A DNA stretch of 46,588 nucleotides from Phycisphaerales bacterium (GTDB lineage: Bacteria; Planctomycetota; Phycisphaerae; Phycisphaerales; UBA1924), in the NCBI GenBank assembly GCA_029260375.1, contig JAJDDI010000002.1, positions 1-46,588 of the forward strand, given 5' to 3'. Shown here piece after piece: positions 38,177-46,588 of this stretch; position 1 is the stretch's first letter; every line of letters begins with the position of its first letter. The translations under genes were made by a program, and so were the position numbers. The notes under the pieces were generated by a model. The model had not been told where the DNA came from and made no database searches. It saw only the letters and a program-made list of their open reading frames with translations.

Positions 38177-39688
38177 ATGAGCGATTCGACCCCCACAAAC
38201 GAGCACGCCCCCAAACAGCAGGGGGAGTCGGCCTTCCAGGTTCCCAGTGGCGCGTTCACGCCGCCCTCGGCGATGAACGCGGGCACGGGCCTGCCGTTCA
38301 ACTTCCCGAGCGGTCAGGGCGCGATCGAGGACGTGTTCCTGACGCCGCGCGTGATCGACCAGAGCGCGTTCACGCGGTACTCGGAGACGCTCAAGGAGCT
38401 GATCCGCGAGGCGTCGGGCTCGGGCGAGACGCTGCAGACCAACGCCCGCAGCGCGCACGCGCTGGTCGAGGAGTCCAACGCCGCGGGGATGCACCTGCGG
38501 ACAAAGATCGAGGCGGGCGCCAAGCTCGTCAAGATGTTCGACGAGCGCATCACACGCAGCGAGAATCTGCTCGACGAGGCGACCAAGCGGACCGAGCAGA
38601 TCCGCTCGCTCGACGAGGGCATCGACACCCGCGTGACCGAGCGCCTCGAGGCGCTCGAGCAGCGGCTGGGCTCCGTGTTCGATCAGTTCGAGTCCAAGGC
38701 GACGCAGACCGAGCAGCGACTGGTTACGGCCGAGCAGACGGCCCTGCGTCACGCGCAGAAGCTCGAGGAGCTGACGGCGCAGCTCGAGTCCCGCATCGAC
38801 GAGATCGAGCAGAAGGCGACGAACATCATCGAACGCGCCGAGCGCGCCGGCGCGCAGGCGCAGGGGCGGGCCGAGGCGATCACCGCCGGGCTCGAGTCCC
38901 GCGCGACGGAGCTTGCCCGCACGGGCGAGCCGCTCGAGCGTCTGTGCCGGCGCACGCTCACGGCGCTCGGGCTGGACCCCGACGGGCACGGCGAGGGCGA
39001 GGAGCAGGCGGTGCACGCGCTGCTGACCACCTCGGGCAAGGCCCGCGAGGAGGCCAACGAGGCGATGGAGCGTCTGGGCGAGATCAAGAGCCAGGCGGAC
39101 GAGGCCAGGCATCTGCTGGGCAACTCGATCATCGAGGCCGCCGATCGCATCGACGCGCTCAGCGAGAAGGCGACACAGGCCCGCACCCAGGCGGGCGAGG
39201 GGCTCGAGCTGCTGCGTTCGACCAGGCCGGAGATCGAGGAGACGGTCCGCGTCTCCAAGGCGCAGATCGAGGCGTTGCGGAGCGAGCAGGGCACGATCGA
39301 GAAGGCCCTGACCGACACCGGGCGTCTGGCGCAGGAGACGACGGCGAGCCTGACCCAGCAGAAGCAGGAGCTCGGGGCGCTGCTCGACGCGTCGGTGCAG
39401 CGTCTGGGCAGCCGGGTCGAGGAGGCCGGGGCGTGGCTGGGCGGGCTCATCACCCGCGCGGCGCAGACCGGGCAGGCGCTCGAGCGTCTGTCGCAGAGCT
39501 GCAACGTGCCCGCGGAGGCGGCGCCAGAGGCGGAGACGGTCATCCATTCGCAGTCGTCACCGGACGCGGAGTCCGAGCGGCCCGAGCCGTCCGCGTCGCC
39601 GATCCCCACGATCCCCAGCGCCCCGAGCTGGGCGCCTTCGCCCGAGGGCGGCAAGAACCAGACCCCGTCGGCCTGGTCACGCCCGTAA
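38177..39688 (+). CDS. Large coiled-coil protein, unknown function
   Basis: A 503-residue protein, probably cytosolic. The first ~55 residues are low-complexity (Pro/Gly/Asn); residues ~65-230 and ~275-440 are long Glu/Gln/Arg/Leu heptad regions with hardly any proline, separated by a short break near 250-270 (RRTLTALGLDPDGHGEGEE). The last ~70 are Pro/Ser-rich. There is no signal peptide, membrane helix or catalytic motif. A filament or scaffold role is possible. GGAGA lies before the ATG. It diverges from rluB and converges with the peroxidase gene over a shared terminator. Confidence 0.75.
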   Translation: MSDSTPTNEHAPKQQGESAFQVPSGAFTPPSAMNAGTGLPFNFPSGQGAIEDVFLTPRVIDQSAFTRYSETLKELIREASGSGETLQTNARSAHALVEESNAAGMHLRTKIEAGAKLVKMFDERITRSENLLDEATKRTEQIRSLDEGIDTRVTERLEALEQRLGSVFDQFESKATQTEQRLVTAEQTALRHAQKLEELTAQLESRIDEIEQKATNIIERAERAGAQAQGRAEAITAGLESRATELARTGEPLERLCRRTLTALGLDPDGHGEGEEQAVHALLTTSGKAREEANEAMERLGEIKSQADEARHLLGNSIIEAADRIDALSEKATQARTQAGEGLELLRSTRPEIEETVRVSKAQIEALRSEQGTIEKALTDTGRLAQETTASLTQQKQELGALLDASVQRLGSRVEEAGAWLGGLITRAAQTGQALERLSQSCNVPAEAAPEAETVIHSQSSPDAESERPEPSASPIPTIPSAPSWAPSPEGGKNQTPSAWSRP

Positions 39689-39715
39689 AGCTCAGGCACA
39701 TTCTTTGCAAAGAAA

Positions 39716-39745
39716 CAGCCGCGGACGGTCGCCCGTCCGCGGCTG
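39716..39745. terminator. Bidirectional terminator between convergent genes
   Basis: Perfect 13-bp stem CAGCCGCGGACGG / CCGTCCGCGGCTG with a TCGC loop. On the minus strand it is followed by TTTCTTTGC, a good terminator for the peroxidase gene; on the plus strand by CTGCTTTGG. A 14-bp palindrome TTCTTTGCAAAGAA sits at 39701-39714. Confidence 0.8.
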
Positions 39746-39770
39746 CTGCTTTGGCTTCGGGTCGGTGGGC

Positions 39771-41531
39771 TTAGGGCTGCGTGTAGTACCGATCGAACGC
39801 GGTCAGGTAGGCCAGAACGTCGCTGATGTTGAACAGGCTGTCGGGCGCGAGGTCGGCCCGGGGGTCGTTCATGCTGAACGCGACGAGGAACCGGATGACA
39901 TCGTCGAAGGCGATCAGGGCGTCCTCGGTGAAGTCGGCCGAGACAAAGAAGACGTTGTCCTGGACGTAATCGATGGAGGTGTTACGCCGGATGATGTCGG
40001 CCAGCGAGGTGGCGTTGACCGCGTTGATCTGTGAGGGGGAGAGGTAGTTGAGATAGAAGAAACGGTCGCCGTCGCGCAGGCGTTTGAACTGGTCCACGAA
40101 GACGGCGTGGAGCAGCTGTCCGACGCTCGAGCCCGGGACGTGCGGCTCGCAGAGGGCGCCGATCCAGAGGTCCACGTCGTCGGGGCCGGCGTAGACGCTG
40201 GCGAGGCGGGCCTGGATGTCGGGGTCGGGGCTGATGTCGGCGAAGGTGCTGGCCGGGGAGAGCTTCATCGCCAGGCGCATGTTGTTGTAGCTCGGGACGC
40301 CGTGGTCACGCCCGCGTTGGAGGTTGAAGGCGCCCAGGTCGAAGCCGATGCCGCCGCCACCGAAGAGCATGTTGCGGATGTCGTCGACGATGAAGGGGTC
40401 GATCTCCTGGGCGAGCTCGCGGATCTGGCCGCGCATGATGGGCTCGATGCCGCCCGAGGAGACGATGGCGTCGGGGTTGAAGAAGGAATCGAAGAGGTCG
40501 AGGTCGCCCGCGGGGAAGGGGGAGCCGTCGGGGCTGAATCGCGGGAGGGTGGGGTTGACCATGGAGTGCCCGAAGCGGTACAGGGCGCCGGAGAACTCGT
40601 TGGCGATGGTCGCGTCCATGGCGCCGAAGTAGCCGGCGTAGGACGGGAGGGCGCCGGGCCCGAGCAGGGCGGGGAGGAACTCGTTGTAGGTGATGGCCTG
40701 GATCTGGGCCCAGTTCATCTCGCGGGCGCCCTGGTAGAGCTGCTCGTCGTCCCACTCGGGGTGCGTCGCGGCGAGCTCGCCGGCCAGGCGGTTGTGCTCC
40801 CGCATGAACAGCGTGTGCAGGCAGGTGAGCCCGGGCTGCTCGTTGGCGCGGATGTCGCCGGCGGCGAAGAGCTGCTCGACGGGGCGTCCGAACGGGTCGT
40901 CCATGATCACGCCCAGCGTGTTGTACGGGAGCAGGTCGTCGTCGCCGGCGACGAGGCGACCGCCCGAGAGCTCGCGCAGCGCCAGCGCCGGCGCTTCGTC
41001 CGAGCCGTAGACGTTGGAGGCGTCGATGTACGAGGTGATCTGGTTGATCTGCTGGCGTGGGTTGAGCGGGTCGGTGCCCGTGGCGGGGTCCCAGATGGAG
41101 CGGGTGAAGCCGATCGTGCCGCCGGGGACCATCCAGGCGTCGTCGAGGGGGATGGTGATCGGGGCGTTCTCGCCCGGGGCGGTGCTCAGGTCGATGTCGT
41201 GATCGAGGAACTGGCCCCAGTGGAAGACCATGCTGGTCATCACGCGCCGCGACCAGACGGGGCTGCGCCCGTGGTGAAAGGCGTTGGAGACTTCTCGCGC
41301 CGAGGGTCGGCCGACGCCGCCCATGGAGGACACGCCGTCACCGTACTCAGCGTCGGCCATGCGTCGCAGGTTGACGTTGGCGGCGCCCCAGGACGGGTTG
41401 TCGATGTTGGCGCCCCAGCCGTCGATGGGGCGGGGCTCTTCGGCGGCGGCGGCGGAGATGCAGAGGCCGGCGCCGACGACAACAGCGAACGCGCAGCTGC
41501 GGCGCAGCCAGGTGGTGGAAACAGATTGCAT
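39771..41531 (-). CDS. Secreted animal-type haem peroxidase with dockerin-like tail
   Basis: A 586-residue exported protein. The signal peptide spans residues ~1-30 (ISAAAA-EE). Animal haem peroxidase (XPO family) features: distal WGQFLDHDID (Asp110, His111), MREHNRLA (Arg244, Glu245), proximal NEFSGALYRFGHSMVNP (His322) and LQRGRDHGVPSYNN. The last ~55 residues hold two loop-helix units (ALIAFDDVIRFLVAFS and ADLAPDSLFNISDVLAYLTA), the pattern of dockerin-like tails in Phycisphaerae. It likely makes reactive oxidants outside the cell. GAGAGGGG precedes the ATG. Confidence 0.9.
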   Translation of the reverse strand: MQSVSTTWLRRSCAFAVVVGAGLCISAAAAEEPRPIDGWGANIDNPSWGAANVNLRRMADAEYGDGVSSMGGVGRPSAREVSNAFHHGRSPVWSRRVMTSMVFHWGQFLDHDIDLSTAPGENAPITIPLDDAWMVPGGTIGFTRSIWDPATGTDPLNPRQQINQITSYIDASNVYGSDEAPALALRELSGGRLVAGDDDLLPYNTLGVIMDDPFGRPVEQLFAAGDIRANEQPGLTCLHTLFMREHNRLAGELAATHPEWDDEQLYQGAREMNWAQIQAITYNEFLPALLGPGALPSYAGYFGAMDATIANEFSGALYRFGHSMVNPTLPRFSPDGSPFPAGDLDLFDSFFNPDAIVSSGGIEPIMRGQIRELAQEIDPFIVDDIRNMLFGGGGIGFDLGAFNLQRGRDHGVPSYNNMRLAMKLSPASTFADISPDPDIQARLASVYAGPDDVDLWIGALCEPHVPGSSVGQLLHAVFVDQFKRLRDGDRFFYLNYLSPSQINAVNATSLADIIRRNTSIDYVQDNVFFVSADFTEDALIAFDDVIRFLVAFSMNDPRADLAPDSLFNISDVLAYLTAFDRYYTQP

Positions 41532-41764
41532 GGCGCCCCTCTCTGGAAAGCCCCGGGTGCTCGGGTCCGCCGCGGGCCCGGAGGATTCCGCGCAGCATCG
41601 CCGAAGTGTGTGTCACCGGGCAGAGCGACTCGTTCGCCCCGTCCCCGGTCCACTCCAGCGTATTCAGAACTCCTTGCAGATCAAGAGGAAACACCCGTTT
41701 CCGGACCCTCCGGGCGCGAATTTTGTTCGTGCATATGCCCGGGCTCGGGTCACCCTGGAACCAG

Positions 41765-42946
41765 TCAAAGAATCCGGGTCGAGCGGGGGTAGCTGCCCAG
41801 GACCACCAGGTCCTTGCAGTGATGCGAGGCCTCCTCGATGGCGCCCCGCATGGCCTCGTCCTCGCGGTGCCCGGCGGCGTCGATGAAGAACGTGTACTGC
41901 CAGTTCTCCCGACCGCTGGGACGCTTCTCGATGTGCGACAGGTTGATCCCGGCGCGCTCGAGCACGCTGAGCACCTCGACGAGCGCCCCGGGCTTGTCGG
42001 CGGTGTTGAACATGATCGAGGTCTTGTCGTCGCCCGAGCGCTTGGCGTGCTGGCGGGAGATGATGAAGAAGCGGGTGATGTTGTTGGGGTTGTCCTCGAT
42101 CTTGGCGAAGAGCAGTTCGAGGCCGTAGATCTTGCCCGCCAGCTCGGAGCCGATGGCGGCGGAGCCTGGCTCGGCGCCGATCGAGCCGGCCATCTGGTTC
42201 TCTTCGATCGCGGTCTGCACGGCCCGGCTGGAGCTGGCGCTGGGGATCAGGTCCGCCTGGGGGTACTGCGTCGCGAGCCACTGGCGGCACTGCCCGAAGA
42301 CCTCGGGCTTGGAGTGGATGCGCCGGACCTGCTGCGGGGCGCAGTTGGCCAGCAGCGAGTGGTGCACCTCGAGCTGGACCTCGCCGTAGATCGTGACGTG
42401 CCCCGCGTGCTCAAGGAAGGCGTCGTGGGTCTCGACGATGCCCCCGCCGGTGGAGTTCTCGATGGGGACGAGCCCGTAATCGACGTGCCCGCGCCGGACC
42501 TCGGTGAAGACGCCGGCGATCTGGTGCAGGTCGTCGTACTCGACGCTGCTTCCGAACTGGCGCGTCGCGACGACGTGCGAGTACGACCCGGGCGGGCCCA
42601 GGAATCCGATGCGGAGCGGACGCTCGATGGCGAACGAGCCGGACATGAGCTCCTTGTAGATCGCCTCGATGGCGCGCTTGGGCAGGGGGCCCTTGCTCTG
42701 TGCGAGCACGCGCTCCAGGACCTGCGCCTCGCGGTGGGGCGCGTAGATCGGGATGTCGTCAGTGCGCTTGATCTTTCCCACCTCGACGACCAGCGAGGCC
42801 CGGTCGTTGAGCAGCTCGACCAGGCTCGCGTCGAGCGCGTCGATCCTGGACCGGAGCTCGTCGAGCGCGGCGGTCCGTTCGGGGGTCTCGCTGGCGCCCT
42901 GGGCGGGGTCGTTGGGAAGGCTCGGGCTGTCCGGGGGCGTGGTCAT
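41765..42946 (-). CDS. pheA: Bifunctional chorismate mutase/prephenate dehydratase
   Basis: A 393-residue enzyme of phenylalanine synthesis. Residues ~25-110 are an AroQ-type chorismate mutase (LDELRSRIDALDASLVELLN, EVGKIKR). Residues ~112-295 are prephenate dehydratase (IGFLGPPGSYSH, VPIENSTGGGI, and the catalytic NNITRFFII). Residues ~305-385 are an ACT domain for feedback by phenylalanine (DKPGALVEVL; the usual ESRP reads EKRPS). It stands alone, 200 nt from a divergent membrane protein gene. AAGGA lies near the start. Confidence 0.95.
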   Translation of the reverse strand: MTTPPDSPSLPNDPAQGASETPERTAALDELRSRIDALDASLVELLNDRASLVVEVGKIKRTDDIPIYAPHREAQVLERVLAQSKGPLPKRAIEAIYKELMSGSFAIERPLRIGFLGPPGSYSHVVATRQFGSSVEYDDLHQIAGVFTEVRRGHVDYGLVPIENSTGGGIVETHDAFLEHAGHVTIYGEVQLEVHHSLLANCAPQQVRRIHSKPEVFGQCRQWLATQYPQADLIPSASSSRAVQTAIEENQMAGSIGAEPGSAAIGSELAGKIYGLELLFAKIEDNPNNITRFFIISRQHAKRSGDDKTSIMFNTADKPGALVEVLSVLERAGINLSHIEKRPSGRENWQYTFFIDAAGHREDEAMRGAIEEASHHCKDLVVLGSYPRSTRIL

Positions 42947-43146
42947 GAGGACTGATCCTTAGGACGCGCGGGGGCGGGGTGTCGGCGCCGCGGGCGCACG
43001 CAGAGCGATATCGCCCAGAATCAGGGCGGGAATCAGGGCGATGCGCGATCCCGCGGGCGATGCCGGGAGGCCCGGACGGCCGATAGGGGATGGAGGCGGC
43101 CCCCGGGGCAAAACCGGGCGGGGCCCGGGCCCAATGACGTGAGAGG

Positions 43147-44196
43147 ATGTCTGTTCTGTCGTACACCCCCGCGATGCCCCTGCTGGCCCAGATCGCCGAG
43201 ACCGGCGGCGAGGGGCTCAGCGCCGCGCAGGCCCTGGGCGACGAGGCCCGCGTCATCGCCCTGGCGGGGCTGATGGCGGGGCTGGTGCTGTGGCTGGTGG
43301 GCGGGCGGGTGCTGCGGATCTCGTTCGGCGTGCTGGGCACGGCCCTGGGCGCGTTCTTCGGGCTCGTGCTGCTGCCGCTGACGGGGATGGCGCCGATCGA
43401 AACGGACTGGCAGGTCTTCACCACGATCTCGCCCGAGCAGCTCGGGCTGATGGCCGGCGGCATCCTGGGGCTGGTGCTGTCGGTGTCGCTGTACCGCGCG
43501 GCGATGGCGCTGGGCGCGGGGCTGGTGTTCGCGGGCGTGGGCGCGCTGGCGGGGCTGATCTTCATCAGCCACGCGCCGGTGCAGGACGCCCAGGGCGTGG
43601 ACGGCGTGGACCCGGCGTACATGGAAACGATCGAGGGCACGACCACCGACGCCGGGGGCGAGATGCCCTCGCTCGAGGATCTGGTCACGACCACGGCGCT
43701 CGACGAGGCACGGGCCTGGACCGAGTCGCGCGGGCAGGACGCGATCGACGAGAGTCTCGACGGCGCGGAGCGTGCTGGGTTCAACGTGCGCGAGGCCCGG
43801 GCGCAGCTGGCCAACGCGGCCGAGCGTTCGAGCGTGTTCCTGAGCAAGGCGAACCGGGCCGCCCAGACCCAGTGGGATCGGCTGGAGGTCGGGCAACGCC
43901 TCGTGCTGCTGTGCTCGGTGCTGGCGGGGCTGGCGGCGGGGATGCTCTTCGGGCTCGTGGCGCCGCAGCGTTCGGCGGCGCTGATCAGCGCCATGGGCGG
44001 GTCGGCGATTGTCATCGGGTGCGGGCTGATGCTGGCCGACAGCTACGACCTGCCCAGTGACTCGCTGATGCGGCAGCCCGCGCCGACGTGGGCGATCGTC
44101 TGGGGTGTGGCCTCGGCGCTCGGGCTGACGTTCCAGCTCGGGGTGCTCGGGCGTCGGACCAGGGGCGGGGAACGCGACAGCAACGACGACGACTGA
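43147..44196 (+). CDS. Multi-pass membrane protein, unknown function
   Basis: A 349-residue protein with about seven or eight helices in two groups (residues ~37-150 and ~250-340), separated by a ~100-residue polar region rich in Asp, Glu and Thr with a helix-forming part. The glycine-rich helices (LGTALGAFFGLVLLP, GAGLVFAGVGALAGLIF) recall DUF4203/TMEM198-like proteins, but this is only a resemblance. GAGAGG precedes the ATG. It ends 1 nt from the converging nuoN stop. Confidence 0.65.
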   Translation: MSVLSYTPAMPLLAQIAETGGEGLSAAQALGDEARVIALAGLMAGLVLWLVGGRVLRISFGVLGTALGAFFGLVLLPLTGMAPIETDWQVFTTISPEQLGLMAGGILGLVLSVSLYRAAMALGAGLVFAGVGALAGLIFISHAPVQDAQGVDGVDPAYMETIEGTTTDAGGEMPSLEDLVTTTALDEARAWTESRGQDAIDESLDGAERAGFNVREARAQLANAAERSSVFLSKANRAAQTQWDRLEVGQRLVLLCSVLAGLAAGMLFGLVAPQRSAALISAMGGSAIVIGCGLMLADSYDLPSDSLMRQPAPTWAIVWGVASALGLTFQLGVLGRRTRGGERDSNDDD

Positions 44197-44197
44197 C

Positions 44198-45754
44198 TCA
44201 GTCGTGCTCGGCGCTGGCGTGCTCAAGTTCGTGGGCGACGGGAGGGCCGGCGAACGTCGCGGCCTCCTGCGAGGCGGTCATCAGTTCCTGGCCAACGGCG
44301 ATGAGCGCGACGACACCGAAGGCCGAGATCAACGCGGCGATGCGGCGCGAGCGGACACGAGCGAGCACGTCGTCCGCGGTGGACTCGTCGCCCTTGTCCA
44401 GCGCGACGGTCGCGACGATCTTCAGGTAGTAGAACGCGGCGATCGCGGAGTTGAGACCCAGGATGATCACCAGCGGGAGCTGGCCGGCGCTCACACCGGC
44501 GGTGAAGAGCCCGAACTTGCCCAGGAAGCCCAGCAGCGGCGGGAGCCCGAGCAGGCTCAGGCAGCAGAGCACCATCGACCAGCCGAGGATCGGGCAGCGG
44601 GCGCACAGGCCGCGGATGTCGTCGAAGCCCTCGCCCTCTTCACCATTGGGCTTCTCGATGCTGGCGATGACGGCGAAGGCTCCCAGGTTCATCACGCCGT
44701 AGCTGAGCAGGTAGAACAGCACGGCGGCCACCCCGTTCTGCCAGAACGGACCGCCCGGCTCGCCCGGGCCGGCGATGACGCCCACGAGCATGTAGCCCGA
44801 GTGCGCGATCGAGGAGTACGCGAGGACGCGCTTGATGGAACTCTGGAGCAGGGCCATGACGTTGCCCAGGGTCATGGTGACCGCGGCGACGACCCAGAGC
44901 ATCCAGTGCAGGGCCTCGGGGAGATGCCCCCCGTTGTGTGTCCAGCCGGCGGTCCCGACGAGCAGCAGGATCGCGATGAAGCCGGCGGTCTTGGGGACGA
45001 ACGCGAGGAAGGCCGAGACGGGGGAGGCGGCGCCCTGGTAGACGTCCGCCGTGTAGAAGTGCATGGGGACGGCGGCGATCTTGAACGAGACGCCCAGGAC
45101 CGAGACGAGCAGACCCGCGATGGCGAGCGAGCTGAGGCCGTCGTTGGCGAAGACGTTGGCGATCTCTTGCAGGTCGGTCGTGCCCGCGGCGCCGTAGATG
45201 AGGCTGAACCCGTAGAGGAAGATCGCGGCGCCGAGGGCGCCGAGGAAGAAGTACTTGACGCCCGCCTCCTGGCTGCGCGAGCCGCGGGTGGAGATGACGA
45301 CCATCATGTACGTCGGGAGGCTGGTGAGCTCGAGGGCGAGGAAGAGCCAGATGAGGTCGTCGGCCGAGGCGCACAGCATCAGGCCCGTGAGGCTGAAGAG
45401 GAAGAAGGCGTAGAACTCGGCGCGGGTGGCGTACCGCGCGCTGTATGTGGCCTTGCCCGCGGCGATGCGATCCTCGAGCTGGCGGTCAACCGTGCCCACA
45501 ACCACGAGCAGCAGCCCGAGCCCGACGAGCGAGACGACCAGCTTGAGATAGGGGATCCACTGCGGGAAGAGCGAGCCGGGGTTGTTGGCGGGGCTGTTGA
45601 TCGACAGCGCCGCGGCGATGACGAGGCCAACGGCGCAGAACCAGGCGCTGGTCTTGCGGACCTCGTGGCTCTTGCTCAGGCCGATGACCATGACGACGCA
45701 GGTCGTCAGGAAGAGCGTGATCTCGGGCCAGAGGTAGGCGATCTTCTCGATCAC
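44198..45754 (-). CDS. nuoN: NADH-quinone oxidoreductase subunit N
   Basis: A 518-residue antiporter-like subunit of complex I with about 14 membrane helices. Typical segments are FYAFFLFSLTGLMLCASADD, the ELTSLPTYMMV stretch with the conserved Glu, AVPMHFYTADVYQGA with the proton-path Lys/His region nearby, and SSIKRVLAYSSIAHSGYML. The GTG start lies in a GTGA overlap with the nuoM stop (45751-45754), as expected for the nuo operon order M-N. Confidence 0.95.
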   Translation of the reverse strand: MIEKIAYLWPEITLFLTTCVVMVIGLSKSHEVRKTSAWFCAVGLVIAAALSINSPANNPGSLFPQWIPYLKLVVSLVGLGLLLVVVGTVDRQLEDRIAAGKATYSARYATRAEFYAFFLFSLTGLMLCASADDLIWLFLALELTSLPTYMMVVISTRGSRSQEAGVKYFFLGALGAAIFLYGFSLIYGAAGTTDLQEIANVFANDGLSSLAIAGLLVSVLGVSFKIAAVPMHFYTADVYQGAASPVSAFLAFVPKTAGFIAILLLVGTAGWTHNGGHLPEALHWMLWVVAAVTMTLGNVMALLQSSIKRVLAYSSIAHSGYMLVGVIAGPGEPGGPFWQNGVAAVLFYLLSYGVMNLGAFAVIASIEKPNGEEGEGFDDIRGLCARCPILGWSMVLCCLSLLGLPPLLGFLGKFGLFTAGVSAGQLPLVIILGLNSAIAAFYYLKIVATVALDKGDESTADDVLARVRSRRIAALISAFGVVALIAVGQELMTASQEAATFAGPPVAHELEHASAEHD

Positions 45755-46588
45755 GGGCGCCCCTCCTCAGGAGTGCTGACTCGGGCGTGCTCGAGGGCAG
45801 GCGTGTCGCCCGGGTTCATGCCATGGTCCATCACCCACTGCTGGGTGAAGTTGACGGGCGCCTCGATGCCCTGGATGAGGGCCTTGGGATAGAGCCCGAA
45901 GCCCAGGCAGGCCGCGGCGAGGGGGAGCAGGCAGAGGATCTCACGCGCCGAGAGGTCCGCTGGCAGGCGGGGGGCGTCGTCGTCGTCGTGGTGATGGGCG
46001 TCGTTGTGGTGGGGCGGCTCGCGGAGCGGGCCGAAGCAGATGCGCCCGACCATGTAGAGCAGGTAGATCGCGGCGATGATCATGCCCGTGCCCGCGACAG
46101 CGGCGAACCAGGGGCCGAGGGTTCCGCCCTGCGCGCCGGGCTCGCCCATGGCGACCCAGCTCGCGTCGGACTGGAACGTGCCGATGAGGCAGAGCAGCTC
46201 GCTGGGGAAGCCGTTGAGCCCGGGCAGGCCCACGGAGGCCATGGCGAAGAAGACCATGAAGGTGGCCCAGACGGGCATCTTGCTGGCGAGCCCGCCGACC
46301 TGGCGCATGTCGCGGGTGTGGTAGCGCTCGTACATGAAGCCGATCATCAGGAACAGGGCGCCGGTCGAGAACCCGTGGCTGAGCATGTAGAGCACGGAGC
46401 CGGACATGCCCGTGGTGTTGAGCGCGAACAGGCCCAGCACACAGAATCCCAGGTGGCTGACCGAGCTGTACGCGACGAGCTTCTTGATGTCGTCCTGCAC
46501 CCAGCAGATGAGCCCGGCGTAGACGATGCCGATGATCGAGAGGACGGCGATCTCCGGGGCGTACTCGACGACGGCCGCGGGGGCCATC
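45751..46588 (-). CDS. nuoM: NADH-quinone oxidoreductase subunit M, 3' part
   Basis: The C-terminal ~279 residues of NuoM; the gene continues beyond the window edge. Visible family segments: DIKKLVAYSSVSHLGFCVLG, MLSHGFSTGALFLMIG, ASVGLPGLNGFPSELL, and a terminal helix LCLLPLAAACLGFGLYPK. A His/Asp-rich loop (HHNDAHHHDDDD) between the last helices is frequent in planctomycete NuoM. Proton-pumping membrane subunit of complex I, translationally coupled to nuoN. Confidence 0.95.
   Translation of the reverse strand, partial: MAPAAVVEYAPEIAVLSIIGIVYAGLICWVQDDIKKLVAYSSVSHLGFCVLGLFALNTTGMSGSVLYMLSHGFSTGALFLMIGFMYERYHTRDMRQVGGLASKMPVWATFMVFFAMASVGLPGLNGFPSELLCLIGTFQSDASWVAMGEPGAQGGTLGPWFAAVAGTGMIIAAIYLLYMVGRICFGPLREPPHHNDAHHHDDDDAPRLPADLSAREILCLLPLAAACLGFGLYPKALIQGIEAPVNFTQQWVMDHGMNPGDTPALEHARVSTPEEGRP

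Noticed and set aside
40107..41792. Long plus-strand frames opposite the peroxidase gene
   Set aside because: Val/Gly/Asp-rich shadow of the minus-strand gene, which has a signal peptide and all haem peroxidase motifs.
44204..45892. 562-codon plus-strand frame opposite nuoN
   Set aside because: Glu/Asp/Arg-rich shadow frame; the opposite strand encodes a complete NuoN.

Overview
The window is about 46.6 kb of very GC-rich DNA that looks like a chromosomal segment of a Planctomycetota bacterium, most likely from the Phycisphaerae/Phycisphaerales. This placement is inferred from gene content: secreted proteins ending in a PEP-CTERM-like tail (a Pro-Ala-Pro motif, a short hydrophobic stretch and an Arg cluster), dockerin-like C-termini on an ASPIC/FG-GAP pair and on an animal-type haem peroxidase, a membrane protein ending in a CPHC/CPEC zinc ribbon, a Lys/Arg-repeat histone-like protein, and dispersed palindromic repeats. 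No rRNA, tRNA, CRISPR array or complete insertion sequence was seen.

Layout. 1-5.8 kb: histone-like protein, DUF2470-like protein, a trimmed amidohydrolase, phenylalanine 4-hydroxylase, small membrane and lipoproteins, and two copies of a palindromic repeat. 5.8-8.8 kb: FmdB-like protein and two paralogous LuxR-type regulators flanking thiL. 9-12 kb: a TsaE protein fused to a degenerate YacG domain, an ExbB-ExbD-ExbD operon, a third palindromic repeat and a Fur-like regulator without metal ligands. 12-17 kb: a translationally coupled run of a GT-C-like membrane protein, a flippase-like membrane protein and glutamine-dependent NAD synthetase. 17-18 kb: a MerR regulator, a MerR-type long-spacer promoter and a small exported protein with two CX5CX7CX3C motifs. 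18-21.8 kb: an accessory-looking patch with a membrane protein, a DinB-like protein, an Mrr-type nuclease and an unknown protein. 22-27.4 kb: tandem FG-GAP/ASPIC/dockerin paralogues and a Vsr-C5-methyltransferase fusion whose 3' end was copied in the tandem duplication. 27.4-31 kb: coiled-coil tail-anchored protein, EEP-family lipoprotein, rnc and rpmH. 31-35 kb: three related PEP-CTERM-like secreted proteins, each with a strong terminator and a long upstream gap, with nuoB between the second and third. 35-44 kb: ACT protein, YihY, RluB-type pseudouridine synthase, a large coiled-coil protein, haem peroxidase, pheA and a membrane protein. 44-46.6 kb: nuoN and the 3' part of nuoM.

Functional links. 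PheA makes phenylpyruvate for phenylalanine and PhhA converts phenylalanine to tyrosine, so both sides of phenylalanine metabolism are present. NuoB, NuoM and NuoN are complex I parts from two separate places. ExbB/ExbD energise outer-membrane processes. The candidate for an undescribed system is the MerR regulator with its tandem-cysteine exported protein. Other strong leads are the TsaE-YacG fusion that lost three of four zinc cysteines, the Vsr-methyltransferase fusion with its duplicated 3' relic, the 26-nt-arm palindrome family, and a recurring -10 box about 6 nt before the start codon that suggests leaderless mRNAs. All calls come from reading the sequence; no database search was run.
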